NCBI GenBank assembly: GCA_006386115.1
Contig: VFIW01000003.1
Coordinates: 434,001-498,000 of the forward strand
Length of the DNA: 64,000 bases
Origin: Globisporangium splendens
Lineage: Eukaryota > Oomycota > Peronosporomycetes > Pythiales > Pythiaceae
Reading direction: 5' to 3'
The stretch's first letter is position 1. Each line of letters opens with the position of its first letter. Shown one piece after another: positions 23,901 through 34,200 of this stretch. The translations under genes and the position numbers were made by a program. Under the pieces are notes generated by a model, which saw nothing but the letters and a program-made list of their open reading frames with translations, ran no database searches and was not told the origin of the DNA.

Positions 23901-25742
23901 GGCTGCATTTCGCCTATGCCCGTGGTGCTCTGGTTTGCCGCATTCTCATGTGTCGCCGTGCTGGCTAACTTTGCGCTGCAGATGACACTGTTCGTGTCGA
24001 TCGTGACGCTCGACAAGCGCCGTGAATTGAGCGGTAAGTACGACATTTTGTGCTGGAAGCGTGCCTCGGGACCGATGTGGACGCAGCCAGACATGCAGGA
24101 TGCGCCACAGCAGGAGCAGCAGCAGCCGAAGACTCCAGAAGACACGAAAGACGAGCCAACGAGCCACACGTCCACTTCGATGGGACCAAACTTGTTGGAC
24201 CGCTGCGTCGACGCTTACGCCACGTTCTTGTCGTTGCGCATTGTCAAGCTTCTCGTGCTGCTGATCTTCTGGGCTTTGACCCTTCTCTCAATCTACTCGA
24301 TCGAGAACCTCAAGCATGGTCTTCCTCAATCCGAATCGATGCCATCGAAATCGTACATGGTCAAGTACTTTGACGCCCTCGACGTGTACCTGGCGACTGG
24401 CTCGCCCGTGTACTTTGTGGTCGAAGGTGGGTACAAACGTAACCCAGCTATGTTTGACTTGGAAGATTCGAACGTGCAGTCGATGTTCTGTAAGTCAAAA
24501 GAATTTTGCAGCGACTTTGCGATCCCAAAGATCATTGACGCGCTCGCGAACGAAGGAAACCGCAACATCACGCACTTGAGTGAAGGCACGACGTACTCGT
24601 GGATGGACGACTTCTGGGGATTCGTGAACCCCGACAGTGAGTGCTGCCGCGTCGACAGCCACAACGCGTACCTGCCGATTCTCGCCGACAATGCGACGTA
24701 CACGGCGGCGCGCCCCAGCAACCCAACGTGTCTCCCGGTCCAAACAACAGTGCCGCCGGTGCCGCATGAGTCCTTTATGTCGCTCTTCAGCATGTTCTCG
24801 ACGGCGAGTGCTGGTAACTTGTGCTCCTACGGTGGTGGCTCTATTTACCGTGGCCAATTCAGTATCGATGACAAGCCGATTCCAATCGTCACGAGCAGCA
24901 CGCCACAGGTCGTGCTGAACAGTACCGGCTACGGCAACCAGATCACGGCGTTCACGTACATGATCGTCTCAACGGGCAACCCGACGCAGCAGGATTTCAT
25001 CGACGGATACAAGCAAGCGCGACGCGCGGCGAAATGGATTAGTGAGAAGACGGGTATCGACGTCTGGGTGTTCTCGTTGACATACGTGTACTTTGACCAG
25101 TACTTGACTGTGGTCCACGACACGTACAAGCTCGTGGGACTCGCGCTCGCCGCGATCTTCCTCGTGCAAGCCGTGTACTATGGCGGCATCCTGTACCCGC
25201 TCATCGTCGCCTTGTCGAGCACGAATCTCGTGATCCTCGTCATGGGGCTCATGGAGCCGAACGACATTCTCCTGAACGGTCTCTCGATGGTCAACCTGAT
25301 TATTGCTGCAGGCTTCGGCGTTGAGTTCTGCGGTCACTACGTGCGTATGTTCGCGAAGGCCAAGGGCTCGGGCGACGAGCGCGCGCGCATTGCACTTCGC
25401 AAGGTGCTTGCGTCGGTGCTTTTTGGTATCACGATCACCAAGATCTTGGGTTTGAGCATGTTGACCCTCGCGGACTCGCGTATCTTCAAGAAGTACTACT
25501 TCCGCATGTACATGATGGTGGTTCTTTGCGGCATGCTGACGGGTATGGTGCTGCTGCCCGTGGTGCTGAGTCTGAGTGCGGATCTGAAGCAATTCTTCCT
25601 CGGCTCGCGCCAGCGCGGTGTCAAGACGCCAGTGGACCCAAGCAAAGCAGCCGAGAGCCCTGCGTTCCAGAGCGTCGAAAGTGCCAAGGAGAACACGAGA
25701 GCGTCGCCATCCAGCGGCACCCGCCACTCAAACAGCGACTAA
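20982..25742 (+). CDS. NPC1: NPC1-like sterol transporter with sterol-sensing domain
   Basis: A single uninterrupted frame of 1586 aa, longer than the roughly 1280 aa of animal NPC1. The luminal N-terminal domain shows the family cysteine pattern, including EYFCCTESQY, CTTCKQNL and VFCQMTCSPNNS, which in NPC1 binds sterol. A transmembrane segment follows near residue 480. Next come a luminal loop, the sterol-sensing domain (about 826-1000, with VVPFLSVAIGVDNIFLVVNA), a second Cys-containing luminal loop and a C-terminal Patched/RND-like membrane block. NPC1 moves sterol from endo-lysosomal lumen to membrane. The first 79 residues form a hydrophobic extension. Met80 (21219) begins a sequence that looks like an ordinary signal peptide (NALVKSLFFASTMLPLSVAA), so it may be the functional start. 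No C-terminal dileucine signal is visible; the tail is Ser-rich. Confidence 0.95.
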   Translation: MWLFAAVCLALAVPAFRATLESLFAELTILFFNYISVVAVATTAVFIGALMLPTKTLKSKLQSHSSAALQESTSATQKQMKSSGFSTGNALVKSLFFASTMLPLSVAATSSTLTTTRHLQTSTAVPFTLADDPTALAAIRANLTMCKYSGVRECIDNPTSVPEFGVYRKQPGYCAAFDSAYVNVTSSYAAIPNRYLPTSVEGGYASGFRNKFSDWSTDNQAQFQVDCPILYNDTIAKGEEYFCCTESQYEGLKTQVRQIPGLCTTCKQNLRNVFCQMTCSPNNSMFLEIDQVRIMPGDDAHPTAVFPAIEELTYWVGLDWIRDIYDYCLKDSSFSLLCNPTQNCTDGYGLMAFMGAYKFNTIGSPLQINVKTMNQVSTTEQEEMFCACDDTNATGCFTPMDTHLLSCVGVCGSLCAVSASDVRTYHPACYSNSTTLAASGGSSTGSASSAVVSKWEPLMTYLADNLTETDFSALNYFLVIVGCMVALFLIGCFLYISHRTKKYASVRRSEHTPGAIAVVTSTSDERRLSFMDDFVSAQLKRWATWLSKGNNPLKVSGIVMFFVIACTLGLVRLDVETDPVKLWVSDSSLSYRERDHYGELFMPFYRSQQLIMVPKDGGDINRVTYLKEAIRLQEMVAAVTYGPANASYPERIELTDICWKVTGTTCTVQSITQYFQNRMDHFEFYEKYNLVLEHFSQCMYSPTTSDVSTCSTLANSLKAGDSIPTSMSDCPCLSSFGSPMNLYNTYLGGFPNGAPKNTTLYLQSRAFVSTALVYNYYDTSLNEPAKRWEREYIKMLKVESEENELFDIYFMAETSVQDEVEAESNGDMMPVVLCYIVMIVYVSLGINRWSLRKDFFQTSKIAVGFLGIVCIMFAVSSTIGFFMWFGVKLQLVIMEVVPFLSVAIGVDNIFLVVNAVARKQEELKRAQPDLFVGLEHDVAAAHDVATQVVAEGLAYIGPSIFMASVTESVAFAFGCISPMPVVLWFAAFSCVAVLANFALQMTLFVSIVTLDKRRELSGKYDILCWKRASGPMWTQPDMQDAPQQEQQQPKTPEDTKDEPTSHTSTSMGPNLLDRCVDAYATFLSLRIVKLLVLLIFWALTLLSIYSIENLKHGLPQSESMPSKSYMVKYFDALDVYLATGSPVYFVVEGGYKRNPAMFDLEDSNVQSMFCKSKEFCSDFAIPKIIDALANEGNRNITHLSEGTTYSWMDDFWGFVNPDSECCRVDSHNAYLPILADNATYTAARPSNPTCLPVQTTVPPVPHESFMSLFSMFSTASAGNLCSYGGGSIYRGQFSIDDKPIPIVTSSTPQVVLNSTGYGNQITAFTYMIVSTGNPTQQDFIDGYKQARRAAKWISEKTGIDVWVFSLTYVYFDQYLTVVHDTYKLVGLALAAIFLVQAVYYGGILYPLIVALSSTNLVILVMGLMEPNDILLNGLSMVNLIIAAGFGVEFCGHYVRMFAKAKGSGDERARIALRKVLASVLFGITITKILGLSMLTLADSRIFKKYYFRMYMMVVLCGMLTGMVLLPVVLSLSADLKQFFLGSRQRGVKTPVDPSKAAESPAFQSVESAKENTRASPSSGTRHSNSD

Positions 25743-26485
25743 ATGCAAGTAAATGTAGCCACTCCTAGTTCTCTCAGGATATTCTAAAAGAGTGAGAGAA
25801 GCGATAGAAACACGGTTAGTAAAGTAAACGTACATGTAATGGAACGTGACCCAGTTCTTCGACTGCAACACACATGCAAGCGCCGCTCCCACCTCAACGT
25901 ACAGGCGTCTCATGCGCCATATTCACATGCGTGAAGCCGTCGCCATGCTCACGCGCAGCCCGCATCGACGTGAAGCAGAGTGATGGTCCAATGTTCAACT
26001 CGAGGAAAAATGTGGAATGGCACGCAGCAGAAAATGCAGGGCTGAGTGCAGCACTGATTCCGAGTTCAACTTGTCCCGAAACCGCTTCGAATAGTACGCT
26101 GTGTGTCTCACAAAACTAGAGTGCGTACCACATTCCACTGTGGAACACAGAGTGGGCGGTGCTGAATATCTTGTCGCAGTGTCTCTACTTTATTAGGACG
26201 CATCTGAGGAGACAAGAAACAGGAAGTGCAGATCTCGCGACGCACTCGGTTCGGCTCTATATCTCTGCTCTCTATCTCCGTCGCGATCCCTGTCACTACT
26301 CCGCGTTCTCCCCATTTCAGTACATATCAGGGTGCCACCGGGCGAGAGCAGCAGCGTGTGCGTGGGTGCGCGCACTTTCTCGACGCGGCGCAGCTTCAAA
26401 GGACACGCGCGATTTGCTCCAGAAAGAGCCGCGACGTTTTTATCTTTCTTCCTCGTTGCATCTCGTTCTCGTGCGCGTAGTGGCA
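25743..26485. other. spacer between NPC1-like and RING genes
   Basis: No domain-bearing frame is seen. A plus-strand frame continues upstream of the RING gene from 26159 but opens at a GTG codon and codes Arg-rich, non-conserved sequence, so I treat it as leader. The right half probably contains the RING gene promoter. Confidence 0.45.
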
Positions 26486-27245
26486 ATGGGGCAATCTTGT
26501 TCGTGTCTGCAGCATCGGCGCAAGTTCGAGCGCCGTGCGTCCGACGAGGGCACGCTCCAGGATACCGACGGCGACGAACTGGACATCCTCATCGATGGCA
26601 ACAACAGCGAGTTCGACGAGCTCTTAGGAGCATCTGGAAGCGGCAGCGCGCGGCTTTTACGGGATAATGCTCAAGCTGCTTTCACGAAGAGGAACAGCAA
26701 GAGCATGCGCGTGGAAGTAGAAGACAACGATACTAACACAATGCTGGAGAGCCAAGACAACGGCGCCAAGTTACATTATGGAGGCAACGGTGCGCGATTG
26801 CTGGGACCAAGAAGCGACTCGTCGTTGTCTCAAGAAAAGAAAAATATGGAGGTGCTTCGGTCGTACCAGAAGGTCACTGGCGTGGTGAGTTTTGTTTGGA
26901 ATCTGCACTGCTGTGTGTCTTGTGGAAGTTGTTTGCCTGTAAACTCTGTGTCTGTGACATGTGTTTCATCAGGTTGACGAAGGCGAGCAGGATTTCGAGT
27001 GCATCATGTGTTTGGATATTTTCTCACCGGTTTGTTGTCGCCATTTTGTATACGCACTTGGATATGGATCGTTTTCTGATTTGTACTATTGTTTTGTACC
27101 TTGGTTGCAGGACAACCCAAAAGTGCGCACGCTTTGCAGTTGCGGCATGAATCGCACGAACTTCCACATGAGCTGCCTTATGGAATGGAAAAATCGCAAC
27201 GCCAAGTGTCCTGTGTGCAGAGAATACCTGTTCTACGAAGATTGA
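26486..27245 (+). CDS. RING-CH (C4HC3) protein with N-terminal acylation motif
   Basis: Three exons: join(26486..26884, 26973..27029, 27111..27245), 196 aa. The start MGQSCSCLQ fits N-myristoylation (Gly2, Ser6) with Cys5 and Cys7 as possible palmitoylation sites, so the protein is likely anchored to membranes. Residues 20-130 are acidic and Ser-rich without domains. The C-terminus is a RING-CH finger: C143, C146, C161, C163, H171, C174, C185, C188, with Trp178 between. The C-x-C-x7-H-x2-C spacing is that of MARCH-type E3 ligases, which bind E2 enzymes. Unlike MARCH proteins it has no transmembrane segments, so acyl anchoring may replace them. Intron 2 is 81 bp, lacks stops and is in frame, so retention would add 27 residues between zinc ligands C146 and C161. 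Confidence 0.85.
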
Positions 27246-27717
27246 GAGAGGCGTCGTGCCACTCAAGAGGCAACAACGAAGCGCTTCAACGTGCTGCCAG
27301 CAATCAACTCAAGAAGGCTTGCGACCAGTTCTTCCTTGGCTATGAGAACGAGTAGTGGCAAATATGGACGCCAGTCGTTGTGCGTTCCAAGCCATACTCT
27401 CCGACGGCGAAGGACTCGCTTTCGGCTCGTCATTTAGCGCTCCCAAGGGCCAATCCGCACAAATCTTATGCAACAGCCACGCAAATGAACTGCACCTGCA
27501 ACACTCGTAAACCGGAGTATTCTTCGCACACACTTATGCTGATCACCAGGGTCTGTGACGCATAGGATAGAAGCCAAATTCTAATATTATTATGCATCTA
27601 AGACAATCTCCTCGTATGTGTTTATTGCCGATAAAACCAAGCTGTAAACTCTTCACAGCTTTCCATGAATCTTTCTGTTGTTTCTTCCTTGCAGAGTTTT
27701 CGGGATAGTGTTCGTAA
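27246..27717. other. convergent 3' spacer
   Basis: This lies between the stops of the plus-strand RING gene and the minus-strand TBC gene. It is expected to hold both 3' ends and polyadenylation signals. No gene is seen. Confidence 0.5.
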
Positions 27718-29562
27718 TCACACAGGTTGGATTCGATTTCGGTAGGCGTACGACAGCGCGGCGGCAAAGATCCCAACTGCTGCGGCTCGGACGAGGATCG
27801 ACGTCTACGTGTTGCAGTCGCACAACACAAAAGAAATGAGCACACAAGAACTTGGAGGAGCTCCAATAAAGAACGACGGTACTCACCTTCGTCGTCTCGT
27901 TTTGTCTGCCACACAGTGAAGGAAAAAGGACAAAGATAGTTATCACCTGAATAATTCCTTCGACGGTTGTAAATGAATAGTGAAGTACCTTGACGGATTT
28001 TTCGGCACTGCTGGCAGCGTCACATAAGGCTTCGCCACGTCGAACTGATTTTGATACGCATAAGGACTTTCAAAGTACGTCGATTTCCTGTATCGAGTAT
28101 TACAAATGCCAGCGTTTTTGCAACTCAGTCAGACTAAACAGCAACAACAACACATTGGCTCGTTCTCAAGAGACTGGGATACGTACGCTAACGACGGATC
28201 AGCATCGCTCAACTGCAGTAACTGAGCAGGTGGTGTGGTGTGGATCAACACAGTCGCTCGTGCAGTGACTTGTTCAATGTCCATGGTCTGCGGCAGCTTC
28301 GAGAGCAAGCTATGCATCGTGCCAAAGTCACAATCGCATTTAAGAATGCGCACTCGGGCTTCCAAAATGAGCTTTTGCATCGAAACGACATAGACACAAA
28401 CGAACAGAGAAGAAGAGAGGTTAATGCGAATAGGTCTTATAACATAGGAAGGCAGATTCCGTACCGCAGCAGACACGTATAAACAAAACAGCGGATGGGA
28501 CACGAGGAATATATCGTACAGCCGCGTCACATCCTGGAAGCGCTGCAGTTGGTGTGCAAACCACGTGATCATCCACGGGAGAGCGAAAAACGGCTCGACC
28601 TGCGCCAACGTTCAACTCATTTACACTAGACTTGCTGGAGCATCACTGGAGCAATCACACTTTCCCACAGCGAGCAAATGCACTTACCCCAGACTGCCGC
28701 ATGTACGCGAAAAGCGCACTGTCTTCAGCGTCGACTAACGGGAACAGCAGGCGGGTCACTTGCATCACCGTCTCAAACCCTGTCCTCATGGCTTCTCGAT
28801 GATATGAACCACTCACTCGTTCGAGTGCGCAGAACGCTCGCTGATCGCCGATTGCGAGCAGAAACACGGAGCTGACGTCATGGTAGCCCTAGCAGCAAAA
28901 CGAGTGTGAGCTAAGAAGCGAGAGAAGGTGCACGATGCATATTCCTACCTGATAGTAATGGAGCTCGTCATTGCCTCGGAGCACGGCATTGATGATCTGC
29001 GTGAGCGCTCGCCGCTTTGCGCGCCGCTCAGACTCTCGAATGCCCTTCACGGTATCGTAATGCCTACATACACAAACCAAAGCGACGTGAAGGATGTCAG
29101 AGACGCATGATAAGCTGAATTTGTCCATGGTAATCGCAATAATACGCACCACAGCGATCGCTCAATGTCTTTTTCCACTTGATGATCGTCGCGATGCGGT
29201 CCTGTGCGCGCTGCAAAATGGTGTGGATCGTGCACATCGAGCGGGTGAAACCCACCATAACCGACCAGGAAGGGCCAAATGTCTTGGCGAAACGCATCGG
29301 ACACAAATCCTCGGTTGTGGACTGCGAGTCGCCGTAGCTCTTGGAAAATGGCAGCAGCGGACTCGTCTTCTATTGCCGCTGCAGCAGACGACTGGGGATT
29401 CGTTGTGTGCTGCTCGTTGTGGAATGACCGAATGCACGCAATGGCCACGCGCAGCTGTTGCTCTTTGGCTTCGATCTCCTTGCGCTCTCGCTCGGCGCGG
29501 AGTCGCCCGGGGATGCCCTTTGTGCGCCGCGGATCATTGCCATTGCGCTTCTTGCGACCCAT
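27718..29562 (-). CDS. TBC1D20: TBC1D20-type Rab GTPase-activating protein, tail-anchored
   Basis: Eight exons: complement(27718..27804, 27887..27905, 27989..28087, 28187..28371, 28465..28599, 28688..28888, 28949..29063, 29150..29562), 417 aa, every junction in frame. The TBC domain starts near residue 90. It has the arginine finger in DIERSLW (Arg135) and the glutamine finger in HYYQGYHD (Gln176). Later motifs FALPWMITWFAH, LYDIFLVSHPL and CDCDFGTMHSLLSKLP are characteristic of TBC1D20, which inactivates Rab1 at the ER-Golgi boundary and, in animals, is held by a C-terminal membrane helix. The last exon supplies such a tail anchor (ILVRAAAVGIFAAALSYAY). The N-terminus is very basic (MGRKKRNGNDPRRTKG). 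Exon 7 is only 19 nt; without it the tail anchor falls out of frame. Confidence 0.88.
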
Positions 29563-29792
29563 TTCAGCAACGTGCAGGTTCAATTGATTGCATGCACACC
29601 TTTTTTTATTGTGTCTCGGCTGCAGTACCGTGTTTGACAGAAACAAGAAGAGTGGACCACACCGAATCCGAGTCTGTCATTGACGTGGGCCACATTACTT
29701 GAGTTGTTGGCACAAACATCAAAAAATACACATGTAGAAAATACCCCTTCGCGAAAAGCACACGGCGCAAAAAGCTCAAGGCGATGCATCGC

Positions 29793-29818
29793 GCGAGCGA
29801 GCGAGCGAGCGAGTGAGC
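29793..29818. repeat. GAGC tetranucleotide microsatellite
   Basis: About six tandem copies of GCGA/GAGC with one substitution near the right end. Intergenic. Confidence 0.85.
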
Positions 29819-29941
29819 GTTCAGTGGTTGCTGAGTGCGGTGGGATGATCGTCGTGATAGTAAAGCCAGATTCTATCGCTGCTGATAGTCTGAAGCATGA
29901 CACCGTGCCACAAAAATGAGCCGCGCAAATGCATCATTCGA

Positions 29942-30001
29942 GAGCCTATCTCACACGCATAATTCATGAGTGAGCCTATCTCATACGCACTTTGTCCGAT
30001 A
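29942..30001. repeat. 30-bp direct repeat, two copies
   Basis: GAGCCTATCTCACACGCA (29942) recurs as GAGCCTATCTCATACGCA (29972), exactly 30 bp apart with one mismatch. The second copy overlaps a short CCTATC...GATAGG inverted repeat. It sits in the divergent promoter region and could be paired factor sites; this is inference. Confidence 0.55.
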
Positions 30002-31080
30002 GGATTCACAAAGACACTCTCACATGGGTGCACTTGCCAGCAGAACGTTCCATCCAACATACTGTACTCTGTGGCAGTAGGTACGCTTTAATTTCCGCCA
30101 GCCCTTTTTGCGAGCGACCCGGGTCTAACGGCGAGCAACGCACGTTTCGCAGACAGATCCAATAGAGACAGTTGGACGAAGGCGGATCGACAACACTGGA
30201 GACCCCAAATTTGTCGCGGTCACGGTACTGCGTGCCTGCTTGGCTCATGCGTACGAGGTAGTTCCGTTTCCCAGCGTTTTTCGTTTCGACGTTTGCGGTA
30301 TGTCGCGGATGTGTCGTGACGTCAATGGCGCCAGTGGCAGCGCCGTTCCCCGCTGATCAAACAAGGCGCTTGCAGGTCGTTAGTACGCCGCCGCAAAAGC
30401 ACTGGTCCGAGACGCACTTTATCAGCTCCATGGACCAGAGCTTGCACTCGAATCTTTTTGTCTTGGAATACGGCGCCATCAGCAGCACGTGTGGGTGCAG
30501 ACAATCGAGAATAATCATTTTCTCTTGAATCAGGTTCGCAAACGATCTTACCTGGGAGTGTATTCATTTTTCGAATAGCTGGAAATAGATTGGTTTCGAG
30601 TGTATCTATAAATAAGGAAATTGATTTGTAGAGGTGATCGGATCACACAGGAAATCAAACTCATTCCAACTCAGGTCGTTCTGCCTGGGACACCAACAGA
30701 GTGAGTGACCCATCCACGATAGAGCAGCGACCCTGATTTATTTAACCGCTCGGATGTGCCCTATTCTCCTTGCAAAACGGGTCGCACTGTTCAGTTTCTC
30801 CCTCAAACCCACGATTTGCAATAGCAGTTTGTATTCATTTAGGAAACCCACGGGTCTGCCTGGATTTTGCGCATTGCCTTTGGCGGGGCTAGGGCAGCGA
30901 TCGTCGTACACGCGATTGAGCGCCAGCTGGGTGGGCAACAGAGCGCTCGCTCTCTTGCGACCGATCGGTCGTAGTGCCGAATCGGACGCGAGGCTCTCAG
31001 AGCAAAGCGCGGAAAGAAAAAAGACCGACAGAGCAAGCGCATAGAAAGAAAGACAGCAGCGGAAGGAAACGCATTCGTCT

Positions 31081-31113
31081 CCCTCTCGCTCTCTCTCTCT
31101 CTCTCTCTTTCCT
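31081..31113. promoter_or_regulatory. CT-rich tract in glucan synthase leader
   Basis: A (CT)n pyrimidine run lies about 180 bp upstream of the start codon, followed by more CT-rich sequence to about 31165. It is either promoter-proximal or in the 5' untranslated region. I infer no specific binding factor. Confidence 0.4.
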
Positions 31114-31295
31114 CTCGATCTTTCGTGCTTGCGTCTCGGCGTGGGTGTGTCACTCTCTCTCTCTGGGTGACTCGCGCACATCGCGGCGGCGTGTGGGGAA
31201 GTGGACGACGTGCACGGCGGCCGAGAAAGCAAACGAGCGTACGTAGACATCGGTTTTTCTTCTGAAAAAAAAACAAAAAACAGTGAAAAAAAAAG

Positions 31296-34200
31296 ATGGG
31301 GCGCGGAGACGACAGCGGTGGCGAAAGTGATGACATCCACCAGAGCAAGGCGTTGAAGCAGCAAAAGAAATTATGTGACGAAGGCATGGAGCTTGTGAAC
31401 GCCGGCGTGGCGTTCCAGAATGCCACGCCGCCGAACCTGGAAGCGGCCGAGGAAAAATTGACGCGCGCCGTGGCCATCATGGAGCAGGCGCTCGCGATTG
31501 AGTACCCGACCCAAGAAGAACGCGATGCCAGTCAACGGCTGAACAACAAGATGAACCGATACGTGAAGATGATTCGCAGCCAGCGTGAGAAGGGCCCGAC
31601 GTCGGGACCAGCGGGACAACCAGTTGTCAAGTACAACATTTTGGAAATGGACAAGCTGCCGCCCATGTACAATCCAATTATGGAGATGCTGGGAAAGTGA
31701 GTACAGTCTTGCTACTGTATGCGTGTGGACATTCTACAGTGCGACTAACTTGCTTCATCATATGTTTTGTGTGTTGTGTAGCTCGTCGTCGCTTGGCGAT
31801 ATTTTGATTCGTTGAAACGAACTTTGGTTTCCAAGAAGCCAACGTTGAGAGCCAACGCGAGCATGTGCTGCTGCTTCTCACGAACTACAAGGAACAGTCA
31901 GAAGAAGACACGGCTCCAGGACAAGACGCCAATACTGACCATCGACGTGATCCACAGCAGGAAATGGAGTTGGCCAACAAAGGTATCAAGCGCTTCCACA
32001 GCAAGATCTTTGCCAACTATACCAAGTGGTGCAAGTACATCTCGACCAAGCCGGCTTTCACCAGTGAACCGTTGGTCGACATTTGCCTTTTCTTCCTTGC
32101 CTGGGGCGAAGCTGGTAACTTCCGTCAGATCCCGGAGTGTTTGTGTTTTATTTTCCACAACATGCTTCCTCAAGCGACATCGCGTGGTGGAGACAAGCAG
32201 CCGGGGGATTTCCTTGCGGAGGTGATTCGTCCGATGTACCTTGAAGTGAAGAAAGACAATGACAAGAAGACCGCGAAAGGCGCCCGCGCTTCCCACAGTG
32301 AAATCCGCAACTACGACGACTTCAACGAGTTTTTCTGGAACAAGAAGTGTTTGAAGTACAACCTCACGAACATCAGTGAGACGTTTGGTGAAGTCGACAA
32401 GAAGGGCAACCCGAAGACTGTCAAGAAGTCTTACGTTGAGAAGCGAAGCTGGTTTCGTGCGCTGCTCTCTTTCCGTCGTATCTTCTTGACCAATTGCGCA
32501 CTGTTTATGGCGGTTCTCGGCTTTTCGCTGAACGTGGTGATGTTCTGTCCAGACACGCCAATTCTGTACGGGCCGGATTTGTCCAATGGCGCCACGCGAA
32601 CTTTTGTCGTGTTCAGCAAAAACCTTACCGCATCCGATTCGAGCCCGTACAACACGTCCACCAACACTGATACTTCTGATAAGTCTGGATCTGGGTCTGG
32701 CTCTGGCTCTAACGCGGCGGCAGTATGCGCTCGCCCGATCCTTGCTGGCTGCCTTGGTATGGAGTACATCGCAAGTAAAACTTTTGAAAACATCCCAATC
32801 GATTTCAAAGCTGTTTTGACCCAAGTGCCGTTCACGAACTGCGTTGAGAAGCAAAGTGGACGGTGTGGCTGCTACATTGAGCTTTTGGATAAATGCTTCA
32901 AAAAGACGGGTACAACGACGAAGGTTGACTCTGAAACAAATGCAGTTCTGACCGAGTCGAGCAAGTACGACCAGAGTCTTTGTGTCCCACAATGGAGAGA
33001 TGCAGTTGAAGCGATCATCAAGCAGCCTGGCCCTGGAAGATTGAACTGTGAAATTTGCCAGCTTGGTTTGAAAGCTCTGATTAAAAACGGAAAGATTGGT
33101 GATCTCATCTCGGGGTTGATGACGATTGGTAAGGGCAATGTGATCACAGACGCGCAGTTCCAAGCGAACCCGAACGATTCCGCTGTGACTGAACGGCAAG
33201 ATGTTGGTGCGCTCGCAATGTTGGTCGGACTCGCATGTGTCGCTTTGGTTTTCGTGTGCGAATTCCTGAACAAGATCTTCTCTGGAATCGGCTCAGGGTA
33301 CGTTGGTCGCTCGTTGCCTGTTCCGATCAAAGCGTGGTGCCGTTACACGTGCTTCTGGTTGCTGCTGTTTCTCATCAAGTTGACTTTCGATTACCAGTTC
33401 ATGATGAAAGCTTTGGTGGAAACGTCGCTGTTCATCTGGTACGCCAATGAAGACCAGTATCTCCCGTACTCGAACTTCATGATGCAGTTGACGTTCCACA
33501 ACATCCTCTACATTTTGTTTTTGTGGATCCCAGCGTTCATGGTGTTCATGTACGATGCTCAGATCTTCTACTCTTTGCTGTCGGTGATCTTCGGTTCCTT
33601 CGCAGGCTTCAACCTCCGTATCGGTGAACTTCGATCGTTCCGTGTGCTTCGACTTTCGTTCAAGTCAATTCCGCGTATGTTCAACAAGAAAATTGTGCCG
33701 AATATCCAAGACGGAAATGATGGAAAAAAGAGCAAGAAAGGAAAGAAGAAGAAGAACGAGAAAGAAGAGACTACGATGCCAGTTCGTCACTTTGAACGCG
33801 TCTCTATGGCAGACGGTATCAAGCCCCTGACGGTGAAAGCTCAAATGTACTCGAACCTTCTCGAACAGCAAGGAGGTGACTTGTACAGCGAGGTGAAGAC
33901 GCCAAACGGCGATGATGATGATGCCTCGTCCTCTGGACGAGCTTCTGTGCTTGGATCGGTGACAGGCATTTCTGGTGCTGAATTTGAGCGCACGATCGCT
34001 TTCGCAATGGCATGGAATCGGTGTCTGGCTAGTCTGCGTGAGGCTGATGTGATCAGTGACCGAGAGTTGAATGTTTTGAGCTATTTGATTGATTCCAAGG
34101 ACGCTGAAGACCGAAAGCTGTATCCTCCAGCATTCTTGACTGCTGGCAAACTGGATGAGTCGCTTGATATCATCACCGAATGTGCCGCAATCTACGAGAA

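Larger units (their letters stand above)
29563..31295. other. 1.7-kb divergent spacer, regulatory candidates only
   Basis: This separates the TBC gene start and the first glucan synthase start, which point away from each other. Frames at 30006-30248 (minus) and 30316-30528 (plus, opening at GTG) have no recognisable domain. Short repeats and a pyrimidine tract are listed separately. The last 30 bases before the glucan synthase ATG are A-rich, which is common in strongly translated leaders. Confidence 0.45.

Noticed and set aside
30006..30528. Short frames in the TBC/glucan synthase spacer
   Set aside because: One opens at GTG and both lack domains. There are no convincing introns linking them to other exons.
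31802..31825. Programmed ribosomal frameshift in glucan synthase A
   Set aside because: Two separate corrections would be needed within 25 bases, with no slippery heptamer and none in the paralogue. Base-call error or mutation is simpler.
31898..33199. 433-codon minus-strand frame inside glucan synthase A, and similar antisense frames in both paralogues
   Set aside because: They mirror highly biased sense codons and recur at the matching place in both copies only because the sense sequence is conserved.
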